Shown here: piece by piece, positions 24,576-33,465 of the stretch
How positions within the stretch are numbered: the first letter of the stretch is position 1
How the letters are laid out: every line of letters begins with the position of its first letter
Assembly: GCF_021458635.1 (NCBI RefSeq)
Contig: NZ_JAIRDQ010000013.1
Span: 1 to 64,000, forward strand
Direction: 5' to 3'
DNA from: Bradyrhizobium monzae
Lineage (GTDB): Bacteria > Pseudomonadota > Alphaproteobacteria > Rhizobiales > Xanthobacteraceae
DNA length: 64,000 nt
Made by a program: the position numbers and the translations under genes
The notes under the pieces: model-generated
Seen by the model: the letters and a program-made list of their open reading frames with translations, nothing else
Told to the model about the DNA's origin: nothing
Database searches by the model: none

Positions 24576-26146
24576 TGTCCCCGCTCGGCACCGCTCTTGC
24601 GCTGCTGCGCATGCGCGCTTACCGTCGCGCGACGCATCTTCGAACGAGGCCTCATGACGATCACTGGGACCTGCTTGAAGATGTCTTGCGTCAGGAAGTG
24701 ACCATGGAGTCGCTAAGACCCCTTTCGGAGGGGCTGGCCTGTTTTTCCGAACTCGATTCCATACCCGGGCGCTCCGATGTCTTGACGACGCCGATGATGT
24801 CGACGTTCTTCAATTTCGGTGGTCTGGACGGCTCCAGGACATCGGACGAGGTCACGCGAGCGGACGGTGCAAATCTCTACCTGTTTTCGTTGCTTTTCCG
24901 CGCGCGGCAAGATCCCGATCTGACGCAGCGGCGGGAAAATGTTCTCGCGGGCCGGTTTCCGATGCGATACGGCGGGCATTTGCCAGGCTACTTGGCGCTC
25001 AAGAATATCTGGCGCGTAGCCAGACAAAGTTCATGGCGAGCAAACGATTAAGAGTTGTTCAGCAATTTCGTGCGGTCCTATTTCTACGACGACTATGGGT
25101 TCATTGCCGTGCTTCTCGATGGCAGCAGGAGCGAGCACAAGGCTGCCAATGCCATTGCCGACTATTTCCTGAGCCGGTTGAAACAACTTTTGAAACTCGA
25201 TTGGGACACAGCGCTCCATGAATTCGAGAAACATTTTGGGCGAACCGTTCCTTCCACGCAGGAGACCATCAACCTTCTTCATCCTCTGCCCGGCGGGCTT
25301 TGCAATGATGCTCGACTTCACGCACAGGGAGTCGAGGAACTCGAAAGACTTGTTTGCGAGGTGGCCGATACCGAACAGACGGACCTTGTTCAGAGACTGA
25401 TGTGCCAGCTGGATGCACAGCGCCTGCAGAAACGGCAGCTTCTCTGCCTTGGGAGTCTCGAAGCAGAGATCGAAGTGAACATTCATGACCGAGTATCCGT
25501 GTGGCCGAAAGATAGCGGCCTACCGCACAAAGTTCCGACGTTCAACGCCTCAGCGATGGAAGGCGTGAGGGAGGGCACAGCCAGCGGCTCGCTTGAATTC
25601 TATCTGCTTCCCAACGACCACGCCCGAGCGTCCACCATTATTCGCGAGCATGAAGTCGTTTACGTCAACTTCGATGGCGAGCTCGGCGACGAACAGAAGA
25701 AACAACTGACTTTGCTGTTCGGAACCCGTGCGAGGGATCTGAAGATGATCGAGGAGCAGGAAGCAAATCTCGAAATTGTCGTCGCAGACGATGCGATCAG
25801 GATCGTCCGCGCTCAGGCAAAAAAGACCGCGCCGGAAGGCATTGAGCAACTTTATCGCTGGCTGACGACTATTCCGATCGAGGATGATCGATGGAACGAA
25901 GCTGCCCAGAAGCTTTCAAGCGGAGGCTTTTTCAGACTCTGCGACAACGATGGCGATTTCATCCGGGGCCTGTCCTTTTTGGGCGTAGTCAGCTCCGTGA
26001 ATCCTGACAAGACCGAAATCGCCGAGCTCGCCAGAGCGCGCGGCTTTGATCTGGAGGAGCTTTTGCGGCAAGCGAAAGCGCTTGAGGCCGCGACCGGATT
26101 TCCTACCATTCGGGAAGTCGACGGAAAGATTGTCGTACTCGTGTGA
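24575..26146 (+). pseudogene. Unknown protein (about 520 aa) interrupted by an in-frame TAA
   Basis: Two stretches are in the same frame and separated only by the TAA at 25049-25051: 24575-25048 (ends NIWRVARQSSWRAND) and 25052-26146 (ELFSNFVRSYFYDDYGFIAV onward). The composition on both sides is protein-like, so the likely original is one gene of about 520 codons. The N-terminal 30 residues are uncertain. I recognise no family. The C-terminal part has acidic helical character (ITRIVRAQAKK-like segments, then RARGFDLEELLRQAKALEAA). A TTG at 25055 could reinitiate translation. It is followed by a small frameshifted gene and a metallopeptidase-like gene on the same strand. Confidence 0.52.
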
Positions 26147-26279
26147 TGGCATTGACAGCCAAAGTCAGCCAAGCCTTGGCTCTTGCGGATTTGCACGAGC
26201 GGGCTTTCGAACCGCGTGCGCGCTTAGCAATTGGCCACAGTATCAGCAGCTGTCTCAGGCGGAAAAGACTGGAGGGACA

Positions 26280-26571
26280 ATGACGGAGCTTCGAGTCGAA
26301 GGAATTTCTCAGGACGAATTTGTTTCACTGTGCGGTCAGGTTGGCCTCTCGCATCAGGCCCTTCAGATGACGACACCCAAAAATGCGACCGGAAACGTCG
26401 TTCTCGATGTCCTTTTGCCGCTGAAAGACGTTGATCTGAATGCGTTCTCATTGCTGGGTGGGATACCTGCTTGGTCGGGGCACTGGCCTCTACGAATTGG
26501 TCGGCGGTCGCTTGCGCAAATTGCTTGATCTGCGAGACGTGAAGAAAACCATCGACAAGCCGGATGAGTGA
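26280..26571 (+). pseudogene. Small gene with a frameshift, about 96 codons
   Basis: The ATG follows GGAGGGACA. The first frame encodes MTELRVEGISQDEFVSLCGQ up to LNAFSLL. After a shift near 26455 the frame reads GYLLGRGTGLYELVGGRLRK, LLDLRDVKKTIDKPDE and a TGA at 26569-26571. That end overlaps the next gene start (ATGAGTGA), which is what a translationally coupled operon gene would look like. Without the shift the frame runs on to 26528 with an unnatural ending. It may be a mutation or a sequencing error. Confidence 0.48.
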
Positions 26572-27649
26572 AAAGCCTAAGGTCGCCCGGCCGTCCATCG
26601 ATGCGAATCCCTTCCTGCAACGTATTCTGCGGAACAAAATTGCGCCGCCGACCATTCCATGCCTCAACCGTGTCGCTGCGGCCGAAGCGTTTCCTCATAT
26701 TTTGGCCACGGTGCTAGCAGGTGCGTGGCCGTCTGGCTTGCCACTTCCGGACTTTCTTGTCGTTTCAACGCTTGCGCGAAGCCCATTTTACGAGCACGGC
26801 GTGCCAGGCATCGTTATCCATGATGAAGGCGCAGTTGACCTATACGTGGCAACAGCATCGATACTCCAACATTGCATCCCTTATCTGCCCGCGCCACCTC
26901 TTGCCTACGCCTATACGTCTGAGCAGATGATCGTGAACAGGCGCATCGATCTTGGAGCAATGCGCTGTTCCATTTGCTTCTCTGACGGCGGGCCTCCTCA
27001 TCCGATGTTCGCAAAGGGCATGTTGCATGCGCGAGATCCGCAACTTGCAGCGTTTTTTGAAAGAGACTCGGACTTTTCCTTGAATAGCAGCTGGGCGATC
27101 GGGGATATCATCCTTGAGCAGGAGCTTGAGCAGATCGTGCGGCTGATTTTAATCTGCCACGAACTAGGTCACTACTTGGTGGCTGAAGGTCAGACCGCGA
27201 AGATCGTTGCTCGGCTCAGGCTGGACGACGCTATCGTTGCAAACGAGGAGGTCTTGGCCGATATCATTGCGGTGACGCTTGCGTACGCGACGTTGTATGG
27301 CGCCCCGGGCTTTACGCGCAAAGGCGCCATGTCTGCGATACTCGGCCTTTGCTTCGTGATCTTTGAAATCAACGATGTATTTTCCCACGCGCAAGAGCGC
27401 ATCCGCGACCTTTGCAGCAACCCTGTCCTCAACAGGGGGACGCACCGCACCCTACCAAGCGATCGATTTAGAGTGGTTCGGGATGCGCTTACTGACACTG
27501 TGCTTGCTCGCCGGATGCTTCGTTTGGCAGGTTCTCGCGCCAGCCATATACACCCAATTATTTATGCTGCCGCTCACCCCGCTCGGGAACATGGTGGGCT
27601 GCTGTCGCGACTATCTAACGCGCATGCACGTTTGATGCTAGGTACCTAG
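26564..27649 (+). CDS. Putative zinc metallopeptidase with HELGH, 361 aa
   Basis: ICHELGHYLVAE (H199, E200, H203) is a clean HExxH zinc-binding motif, and ANEEVLADIIAVTLA about 25 residues later supplies a plausible third ligand (E228/E229 or D233). There is no signal peptide. The segment GAMSAILGLCFVIFEIND is hydrophobic but short. The C terminus is basic. The ATG overlaps the end of the preceding frameshifted small gene, so the two belong to one operon with the interrupted unknown gene. Metallopeptidase activity is inferred from the motif only. The last codons overlap the TAGGTACCTAGGT operator of the next gene. Confidence 0.72.
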   Translation: MSEKPKVARPSIDANPFLQRILRNKIAPPTIPCLNRVAAAEAFPHILATVLAGAWPSGLPLPDFLVVSTLARSPFYEHGVPGIVIHDEGAVDLYVATASILQHCIPYLPAPPLAYAYTSEQMIVNRRIDLGAMRCSICFSDGGPPHPMFAKGMLHARDPQLAAFFERDSDFSLNSSWAIGDIILEQELEQIVRLILICHELGHYLVAEGQTAKIVARLRLDDAIVANEEVLADIIAVTLAYATLYGAPGFTRKGAMSAILGLCFVIFEINDVFSHAQERIRDLCSNPVLNRGTHRTLPSDRFRVVRDALTDTVLARRMLRLAGSRASHIHPIIYAAAHPAREHGGLLSRLSNAHARLMLGT

Positions 27650-27655
27650 GTGCCT
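27639..27655. promoter_or_regulatory. Operator-like palindromic repeat upstream of capA
   Basis: TAGGTACCTAGGTGCCT, about 90 bases before the CapA-like start. The central TAGGTACCTA is an exact palindrome and overlaps a second AGGTGCCT. The same sequence, TAGGTACCTAGGT, recurs at 31790-31810 in the divergent control region of the same locus. A TATATT at about 27670 could be the -10 box. The PhnF-like regulators encoded nearby are the natural candidates to bind it. Confidence 0.55.
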
Positions 27656-27745
27656 GTATTGTTCTTGTTATATTGACAAGTTAAGGCTGGCTCGGACGGA
27701 GCGCGGCCGCCCGGTCCTGCCAAAACAAAGAAAGGAAGTCCGCCG

Positions 27746-29083
27746 ATGCCCGATATAAGTCTCCTTGCAACCGGGGACTCAATGTTGACCCGAGCGATTT
27801 CCGCAACACCGGACGCTGCATTCCGAGACCTCATCGCGCTCCTGAGAAGCGCAGACGTGACTATCACCAATGTTGAGATGTCGTTTCCAGGACCTGGCCG
27901 TCAACCGTCGACGACGTTTCACGGCACCCCGCTGGGAGCAAATCCCAGCCTGCTCGCAGAGTTCGAGTTCTTGGGCGTAAACCTTTATGGGATCGCAAAC
28001 AACCATGCCACAGACTACGGTACCAATGGCCTTATTGCGACCTTGGAGGCATTGGAGCGCAGAAACATGCGATACGCAGGCGCGGGGCGAACCCTGCGAG
28101 AGGCTCGGCAACCCTGCTACTTCCACACAGCAGGCGGTCAAGTAGCGTTTATCGCAGCAGCATCGAGTAACGCCAGGTTGTCGGTCGCCGCCGATGCCGG
28201 GATCGGCGACGACGGCCGGCCTGGCATTGCGCCGTTGCGCTTGCAGAAGACCCACTACGTCAAGACAGAACAGTTTGGAACATTGCGTAAAATGCTGGCC
28301 GAGACCGGCGTGAACATCGAACCGGCCGGAACGAGGGCTCCGGGAAGCCATTTCGCCTACCCCGATCGCAACGTCTATGATCCCCCGCCGCCGGGCGGCA
28401 TAGCCGTAGAGAGCGTTCACTTCGTAGCCGATGATAATCCGCGGATACAAACGGACGTTCTGGAACGCGACGTAAAACCGCTTGTCAGCGCAGTCGCCGA
28501 GGCTAGTCGGATGGCCGACCTTGTCGTCGTGGCTCTTCACTGTCACGAGGGGTTGCAGGGGGGCTGGAACACGGATCTTCCTGCCGAATTCATGCAGCCG
28601 CTTGCGCGTCGGCTCATCGATGCGGGTGCCCATGCCATTATCGGGCATGGGCCTCACACATTGCGTGGGATCGAACTCTATCGCAAGCGCCCGATTTGCT
28701 ATTCGCTGGGCAACTTCATCCACAATTTGGCGACTGCCTCGTTTCCAATCGAACTTTACGAGCAGCAGGGCATGCCGTTGTCATCGACACCTGCCGATCT
28801 TTATGACGTTATGCCAGGCTATGAGATCAAGCCGCACTATTGGGAATCTGTCGTGGGCCAGTTCAACTTCGCTGCCGGCCAACTTGCCAAGTTGGAGCTC
28901 CATCCCATCACAATGGGATACGGACTTCCCAGAAGCCACCGAGGAACGCCGATGCTAGCGGATGCAGAGCAAGGCGCTCGCATTCTCTCGCGGCTCGACA
29001 GCTTGTCGCGTCCCTTTGGGACGATGGTCGAGATCGATCGCCGCAACGGGCGGTGCTTGGGCCGGATGGCTGCGACAGAATAG
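27746..29083 (+). CDS. CapA-family metallophosphatase-like protein, 445 aa
   Basis: The CapA/PgsA fold (PF09587 type) is evident from LLATGDSMLTR at the start, DVTITNVEMSFPG, LYGIANNHATDYGTNGL, LVVVALHCHEG and AHAIIGHGPHTLRGIELYRK, ending CYSLGNFIHN. These contain the Asp, Asn and His residues expected of a calcineurin-like metal site. CapA proteins were named for poly-gamma-glutamate synthesis, but many stand-alone soluble members are uncharacterised and probably hydrolyse phosphate esters. No signal peptide is visible, so it is cytoplasmic. It lies just downstream of the shared operator, so it probably belongs to the phosphorus-compound regulon and not to capsule synthesis. Confidence 0.84.
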   Translation: MPDISLLATGDSMLTRAISATPDAAFRDLIALLRSADVTITNVEMSFPGPGRQPSTTFHGTPLGANPSLLAEFEFLGVNLYGIANNHATDYGTNGLIATLEALERRNMRYAGAGRTLREARQPCYFHTAGGQVAFIAAASSNARLSVAADAGIGDDGRPGIAPLRLQKTHYVKTEQFGTLRKMLAETGVNIEPAGTRAPGSHFAYPDRNVYDPPPPGGIAVESVHFVADDNPRIQTDVLERDVKPLVSAVAEASRMADLVVVALHCHEGLQGGWNTDLPAEFMQPLARRLIDAGAHAIIGHGPHTLRGIELYRKRPICYSLGNFIHNLATASFPIELYEQQGMPLSSTPADLYDVMPGYEIKPHYWESVVGQFNFAAGQLAKLELHPITMGYGLPRSHRGTPMLADAEQGARILSRLDSLSRPFGTMVEIDRRNGRCLGRMAATE

Positions 29084-29467
29084 GCCCTGCATTCAGCAAA
29101 GCCCCGAAGGATGAAGCCGGTCGAACTCGCCGACCGGCTGACGGCTGATCTTGGGTCTGGCCGACAGCCTTACCTCAAACGGCAGCGCACGCACTTCACC
29201 GCGGATCCACCCACGTGCCGAACGTTGTGGTGCATTTTTCGCCGCTCGCGTCTTATCAACGCCTCGTCGGTGCCGTCGAGATCGGAGAGGCCATATGCGC
29301 ATTGCCAACGCCGTTGACGCCGCTCGACTCAATCTGTTGCCCAACGGTCTGCTAGGCCGGCAAACCACCCGTCGGTTCGCTCAACCGCAAGCGAGAGCCT
29401 CTGGGCCTTCGCTGTCCATATCGCGTGCCAGAAAGCGGTTGCTGGAGGCTTCCAATTTTCATGTGAG
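29084..29467. other. Intergenic region between convergent capA and phnF
   Basis: No gene is supported. A 9-bp GC-rich hairpin, AGCCGGTCG and CGACCGGCT with a 7-base loop, lies at 29115-29139, some 30 bases after the capA stop, and may end that transcript. No T run follows, so it is a weak terminator candidate. The remainder shows nothing recognisable. Confidence 0.4.
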
Positions 29468-30202
29468 CTATGAACGCGCCGTTCCCTTCTGCATTTTCTT
29501 GAAATCGATGAAAAAGCTTATCCTGGACGCGCAGAGTACGTTTTCCCCGAATTTTATTGGCGTGCCGTTAGCGCAGTCCAAGTTCTCTTTGATGAATACG
29601 GGTTGAGCCATCGACATCCCGAGAAGGCGCGCCTCCGCTTCTGTCGGCATCCGCGCGTTGATCTGGACCCATTGCTGGGAATAAGCTGCGACGCCGACGC
29701 GCTTTAAAGCCTTCGAGATCGAATTGACTCCGGAGAATTCATCCAACAGCCCGGGTACACGTTCCGCCGGAAAATAGCTGTGCGCGATCACGATCGGGAT
29801 TTCGTCCTGGAAGCTCAAAGTTGTCATCAGAAGAACGTCATCGCCTACCTTCAGGTGGAGATGCTTTGCCAGACGCTCGTTCGCAGCGATTGTCTCCGAT
29901 GAAAGAATGGAACGACGGGCCAGGCGACCGTGCGCGACAAGGTTGTCGGTGAGGCGGGTGCCGGCCGAAAGCAGGTAAGGGGTCGTGTTTTCAACGACAA
30001 AAGTCCCTCGTCCTTGCTCCACGCGAAGGATGCCCTTTTGCTCAAGTGCTCGGATGGCATATCGAACAGTGTGTCTATTAACACCGTATAGTCGGGCAAG
30101 TTCGATGTCGTTCGGCAGCTTGTCACCAGGAGCAAAATTGTTCGAGGCGATATTCGCCTCGATCTTCGCTCTGACGAACTCCCATCGTTTTCCCTGAAAC
30201 AT
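29468..30202 (-). CDS. phnF: PhnF-like GntR/UTRA transcriptional regulator, copy 1
   Basis: Residues 5-70 are the GntR winged helix (EFVRAKIEANI...GDKLPNDIELARLYGVNRHT, TVRYAIRALEQKGILRVEQGRGTFV). Residues 85-240 are the UTRA effector domain (LTDNLVAHG; IPIVIAHSYFPAERVPGLLD; KENLDCANGTPIKFGENV). This is the PhnF/HutC subgroup that senses phosphorus compounds. It is about three-quarters identical by eye to copy 2 at 43445. It follows the phosphodiesterase gene on the same strand with a 22-base gap. Its target is probably TAGGTACCTAGGT, found at two promoters in the locus. Confidence 0.86.
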   Translation of the reverse strand: MFQGKRWEFVRAKIEANIASNNFAPGDKLPNDIELARLYGVNRHTVRYAIRALEQKGILRVEQGRGTFVVENTTPYLLSAGTRLTDNLVAHGRLARRSILSSETIAANERLAKHLHLKVGDDVLLMTTLSFQDEIPIVIAHSYFPAERVPGLLDEFSGVNSISKALKRVGVAAYSQQWVQINARMPTEAEARLLGMSMAQPVFIKENLDCANGTPIKFGENVLCASRISFFIDFKKMQKGTARS

Positions 30203-30224
30203 CAGTTGTCTCTTTTTGTTTAGC

Positions 30225-31715
30225 TCAACGCGTATGAACGGTCGATTGGTCGCCGTTGCCGAGACTCCTAAACCATTGATAGTCGGTTCCTTTTAGATAG
30301 AGGTGCCCGCCATAGCTGTCTCTGCGAACTTTGGCCGAGCGAACCGAATTGCTAACTGACACGCTGACATCTTCGACATGATCAGACGGCATCCCTTCGC
30401 AGCTGAGAAGGGCTTCCTCGATCAGCCGCCCCTGGACTGTGACCGGAATCGGGAGGCCAAGACCAGTTAGTATAGTTGGCGCGAGATCGACAATGCCCGT
30501 GGGAGTGGTCAGCGTTCCTTGGCGGAACCAATCCCCAGCAAAGATGCCGAGGGCTGAGAGTTCATAGGAGGTAAGACCGCCATGCATTCCTACGCCGAGC
30601 GGGTAGGAGCCGTCATAAAACACGGCCTCAGGATTGCAGTCGGGGTCTGTCGCGGCGCAGTCGCCAAGGACGAATGATAAGTCTGGGCTTCTCGCATGTT
30701 CGAACATCACGGCCGAATGGGGAAGTGTGCCCACGATGCGGGGAATTTCGCCGGCCATCGTTCGCGAAAACCCGACCCCGTACCAAGGTGCTGCGGAAAG
30801 GCAGTCATGGATCTCGCCGAGCAGTCCCAAATCCTGATCCCGGACCCATAGATTGACTGCGCGTTGCGGCTTGACAACGACGTCGGCGCCCGCCTCTAAC
30901 GTGTCGGCGACCTTGAATCCTGCTTTGCCAAGATAGTCGGCAACGCAGACATTCTTGCCGATGATTGCATGACCGTGGTCTGAAGCTGCGATGAGTTGAA
31001 CCCGATCGCTTCTCCTGGTGCCCTCCCACCAATCGAGGATACGTCCAAACTCCTGATCGACCTTGGAAAGAACGTGTCGTGCGCTGGGATGCACCAATCC
31101 GAACATGTGGTAGCTGATGTCCGGCTCGGAGAGCCAAAGGAGCGTGAGTTCGGGAACCACCTCGCTTGTCACGTAGGACAGAAAGCCGTCGACAACACGT
31201 TTGATCGTCTGCAATGCTGGCTGTTCTGCAGTCGGAAGCTCCGGGAAGCGGGACGCAATCCCGCGGATGATCGGATTGCTTCCAAAACGTTGCGCATCGT
31301 GAACCCAATACGCAGGCCCGCCGGTTTGCCAATTGCCCCAGTTGGACAGGCCCCATGAGCCCTGCGACTGAGATCCAATGGCAAGCATCGTCTTTCCATG
31401 CTTGGCCAAAACCTCTCCAATCGCGACGGAGGTCATGACACCGCCCTGCCTACTTCCAAGAGACAGAAGCGCCGGGAGAGACGCGCCGTCGATCGCGGCT
31501 CCATTGGCGAAGAATTTGTTCGCCACGATTCCATGACGGCCGGCATGGCTGCCTGTCGCGAGCGCCGCCGACGATACGCGCGTTTCGCTTGGAAACGACG
31601 CCGTATGATCACCGAGAACGAGCCCCAGTTTCGCAAATGCGCAAAGATTGGGAGTTACTTTCTCGGCAAGTTGGTCGGGACGTAGCCCGTCGAATACCAC
31701 GACTACGAATTTCAT
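30225..31715 (-). CDS. Type I phosphodiesterase/nucleotide pyrophosphatase-family hydrolase, 496 aa
   Basis: The ATG at 31715 (MKFVVVVFDGLRPD) has AGAGG upstream. The alkaline-phosphatase-superfamily metal ligands and nucleophile are in order: FDGLRP (Asp), SFPSETRVSSA (Thr), LWLSEPDISYHMFG (Asp and His), AASDHGHA (Asp-His) and GMHGGLTSYEL (His). This matches PF01663 enzymes, which include nucleotide pyrophosphatases and phosphonoacetate hydrolase. The substrate is a phosphodiester or phosphonate. There is no signal peptide. It is divergent from the ABC transporter operon across the shared operator and is co-transcribed with phnF copy 1. A degenerate tail of a second copy lies before phnF copy 2. 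Confidence 0.86.
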   Translation of the reverse strand: MKFVVVVFDGLRPDQLAEKVTPNLCAFAKLGLVLGDHTASFPSETRVSSAALATGSHAGRHGIVANKFFANGAAIDGASLPALLSLGSRQGGVMTSVAIGEVLAKHGKTMLAIGSQSQGSWGLSNWGNWQTGGPAYWVHDAQRFGSNPIIRGIASRFPELPTAEQPALQTIKRVVDGFLSYVTSEVVPELTLLWLSEPDISYHMFGLVHPSARHVLSKVDQEFGRILDWWEGTRRSDRVQLIAASDHGHAIIGKNVCVADYLGKAGFKVADTLEAGADVVVKPQRAVNLWVRDQDLGLLGEIHDCLSAAPWYGVGFSRTMAGEIPRIVGTLPHSAVMFEHARSPDLSFVLGDCAATDPDCNPEAVFYDGSYPLGVGMHGGLTSYELSALGIFAGDWFRQGTLTTPTGIVDLAPTILTGLGLPIPVTVQGRLIEEALLSCEGMPSDHVEDVSVSVSNSVRSAKVRRDSYGGHLYLKGTDYQWFRSLGNGDQSTVHTR

Positions 31716-31789
31716 TCGCGCATGCCTCTTGTTGCGGCCCTTATTGCTCTCTCCATAGACTTCCAAAAAAAGCAGGTCGAGCTAAAAAT

Positions 31790-31810
31790 TAGGTACCTAG
31801 GTATCTAGGC
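31790..31810. promoter_or_regulatory. Operator-like repeat in the divergent phosphodiesterase/transporter promoter
   Basis: TAGGTACCTAGGTATCTAGG (plus a following C) consists of overlapping AGGTACCT, AGGTATCT and AGG units. The first 13 bases are identical to the element before capA. It lies between the divergent phosphodiesterase and substrate-binding-protein genes, so one bound regulator could control both. A possible -10 (CATATAAG) lies at about 31830. Confidence 0.58.
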
Positions 31811-31911
31811 AACTGTGTTATTTCTGTCATATAAGTCAGCTATCTGCTCTCGGTGAGGGCCGTCCACAGGTCTGCGGGCCCCCCCCGAAACCGGAGCAGA
31901 GGAGCTTGAGC

Positions 31912-33465
31912 ATGATGGCGCCATCACGTCGCAACATTTTGAAGATGATCGGGGGAGCAAGTTTGCTCCCTCGCGTCATGCCTGCCCAGGCGACCTCGGC
32001 AGCGCGGTTGCGGGTCGCCATGCAGGACCTGCGCACGGAGCTGGATCCCTTGCATCCTCGCGCAAGCGCGTTATCGAGCTTTCGCGTTCTGGAAAGCGTG
32101 CACGACAAGCTGTTCAGCATAGACTATCAGAACGGCGCCAAGCTGAAGCCGATGCTCGCCGAAGCGATCGAGACGACAGACAGCGTCGTATTCAAGGTTC
32201 GCCTGCGCCAGCGTGTCAAGTTCCACAACGGCGACGAACTAACGGCTGATGATGTGGCGTTCACCTTCGGTCCTGAACGCATGCTTCAAAAGGATGCTCC
32301 TGGCTATGGCATTGGGCAGGTCACGTTCCCAACCCTCGCAGAAGTCAAGGTCCTCGACCGCTACAACGTGGAATTCAAGACCAAGGGGGCAGATCCGGTT
32401 TTCTGGATGAGGTTCACTTCCTATGGCGGCGGGGTCATCTGCAAGTCTGCCTATCTGAAGGCAGCCAGCTTCGACCAATGGGCGAAGTCTCCGGTTGGCG
32501 CCGGCCCCTACCGGCTCGTTGAGTCATCGGAAAACAACTACATCAAGCTGGAGGCTCACCCGGAGTATTGGGGTGGTCGGCCGCCGCTTTCGGCAATCGA
32601 GTTTCGGATGGTGCGAGAGCCAGCCGCGCGCGTCGCCGGCCTTCGTGCCGGCGACTTCGATCTCATCACGACGATCGCGCCAGATCAGTTTGATGTCATC
32701 ACGGCCGACAAGCGCCTGGACATCGTCGGTGGCGATACGGTTTCGTTCCGTACGATGCAGTACGATTCACTGAGCAATCCCGTGCTTCGCGACCCGAAGT
32801 TGAGACGTGCTCTCAATCTCTCGATCGATAGGCAAGGATTGGTCAAGAGCATATGGCATGGGCGGATTTCGATCCCCCGGTCCCATCAGCAGCCGGTCTA
32901 CGGCGCCCTCTATAATCGGGACAGGCCGATCCCCGCGTATGATCCGGCGCGCTCGCAGCAGCTGATTAAGGAAGCCGGATACAAGGGTGAGAAGATCCTC
33001 TTCAAGACAGTCGGCGACTACTACACTGCAGAGCTTGCGGAGACGCAAGTCATGGCTGCGATGTGGAATGCCGTCGGCCTCAATGTTGAGATTCAGCGGA
33101 AGGAAAACTGGGCTCAAGTGATGGACGAAAAGCCTCGCTGGATCAACAATTCCTCAGACGGCACCTATTTCCCCGATCCAACGGCATCCTTCTCGTCGCG
33201 TTGGGGCGCGAGCAGCGCCTTCCAGAGGAGCGGGTACTGGAAGAACGACCGGTTCAACAAACTGGAGAAAACTCTCGTAGGTTCGCTCGACACGGCCGAG
33301 CGTCGTCGAGCCTATCAGGAGATGTTGGACATTTTCGACGAGGTTGATCCGCCGGGCACCGTCCTGCACTCGCTTGCTGAGTTCTTTGGAAAGCGGTCCG
33401 ACTTAAAATGGTCGCCGACACCAACCGGCCTTCTGGACTTTCGCCCGGGCACGATCGCCTCGTAA
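31912..33465 (+). CDS. ABC transporter substrate-binding protein, family 5, with Tat-type signal
   Basis: The ATG at 31912 is preceded by AGAGGAG. The N terminus SRRNILKMIGGASLL resembles a twin-arginine signal (R-R followed by a hydrophobic run), ending near AQATSA. The mature protein shows the SBP_bac_5 pattern: VFKVRLRQRVKFHNGDELTA, DDVAFTF, GAGPYRLVE and YWGGRPPL. Family 5 proteins bind oligopeptides, nickel, opines or amphiphilic organophosphorus compounds. With a phn operon downstream, a phosphorus-containing oligopeptide-like or ester ligand is likely. It is the first gene of a 12-gene operon, and its stop overlaps the next start (TAATG). Confidence 0.9.
   Translation: MMAPSRRNILKMIGGASLLPRVMPAQATSAARLRVAMQDLRTELDPLHPRASALSSFRVLESVHDKLFSIDYQNGAKLKPMLAEAIETTDSVVFKVRLRQRVKFHNGDELTADDVAFTFGPERMLQKDAPGYGIGQVTFPTLAEVKVLDRYNVEFKTKGADPVFWMRFTSYGGGVICKSAYLKAASFDQWAKSPVGAGPYRLVESSENNYIKLEAHPEYWGGRPPLSAIEFRMVREPAARVAGLRAGDFDLITTIAPDQFDVITADKRLDIVGGDTVSFRTMQYDSLSNPVLRDPKLRRALNLSIDRQGLVKSIWHGRISIPRSHQQPVYGALYNRDRPIPAYDPARSQQLIKEAGYKGEKILFKTVGDYYTAELAETQVMAAMWNAVGLNVEIQRKENWAQVMDEKPRWINNSSDGTYFPDPTASFSSRWGASSAFQRSGYWKNDRFNKLEKTLVGSLDTAERRRAYQEMLDIFDEVDPPGTVLHSLAEFFGKRSDLKWSPTPTGLLDFRPGTIAS

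Noticed and set aside
25031..25486. 151-codon minus-strand frame that looks protein-like
   Set aside because: It is antisense to a plus-strand frame that stays open for more than 360 codons and continues past it. The plus strand explains the region better.
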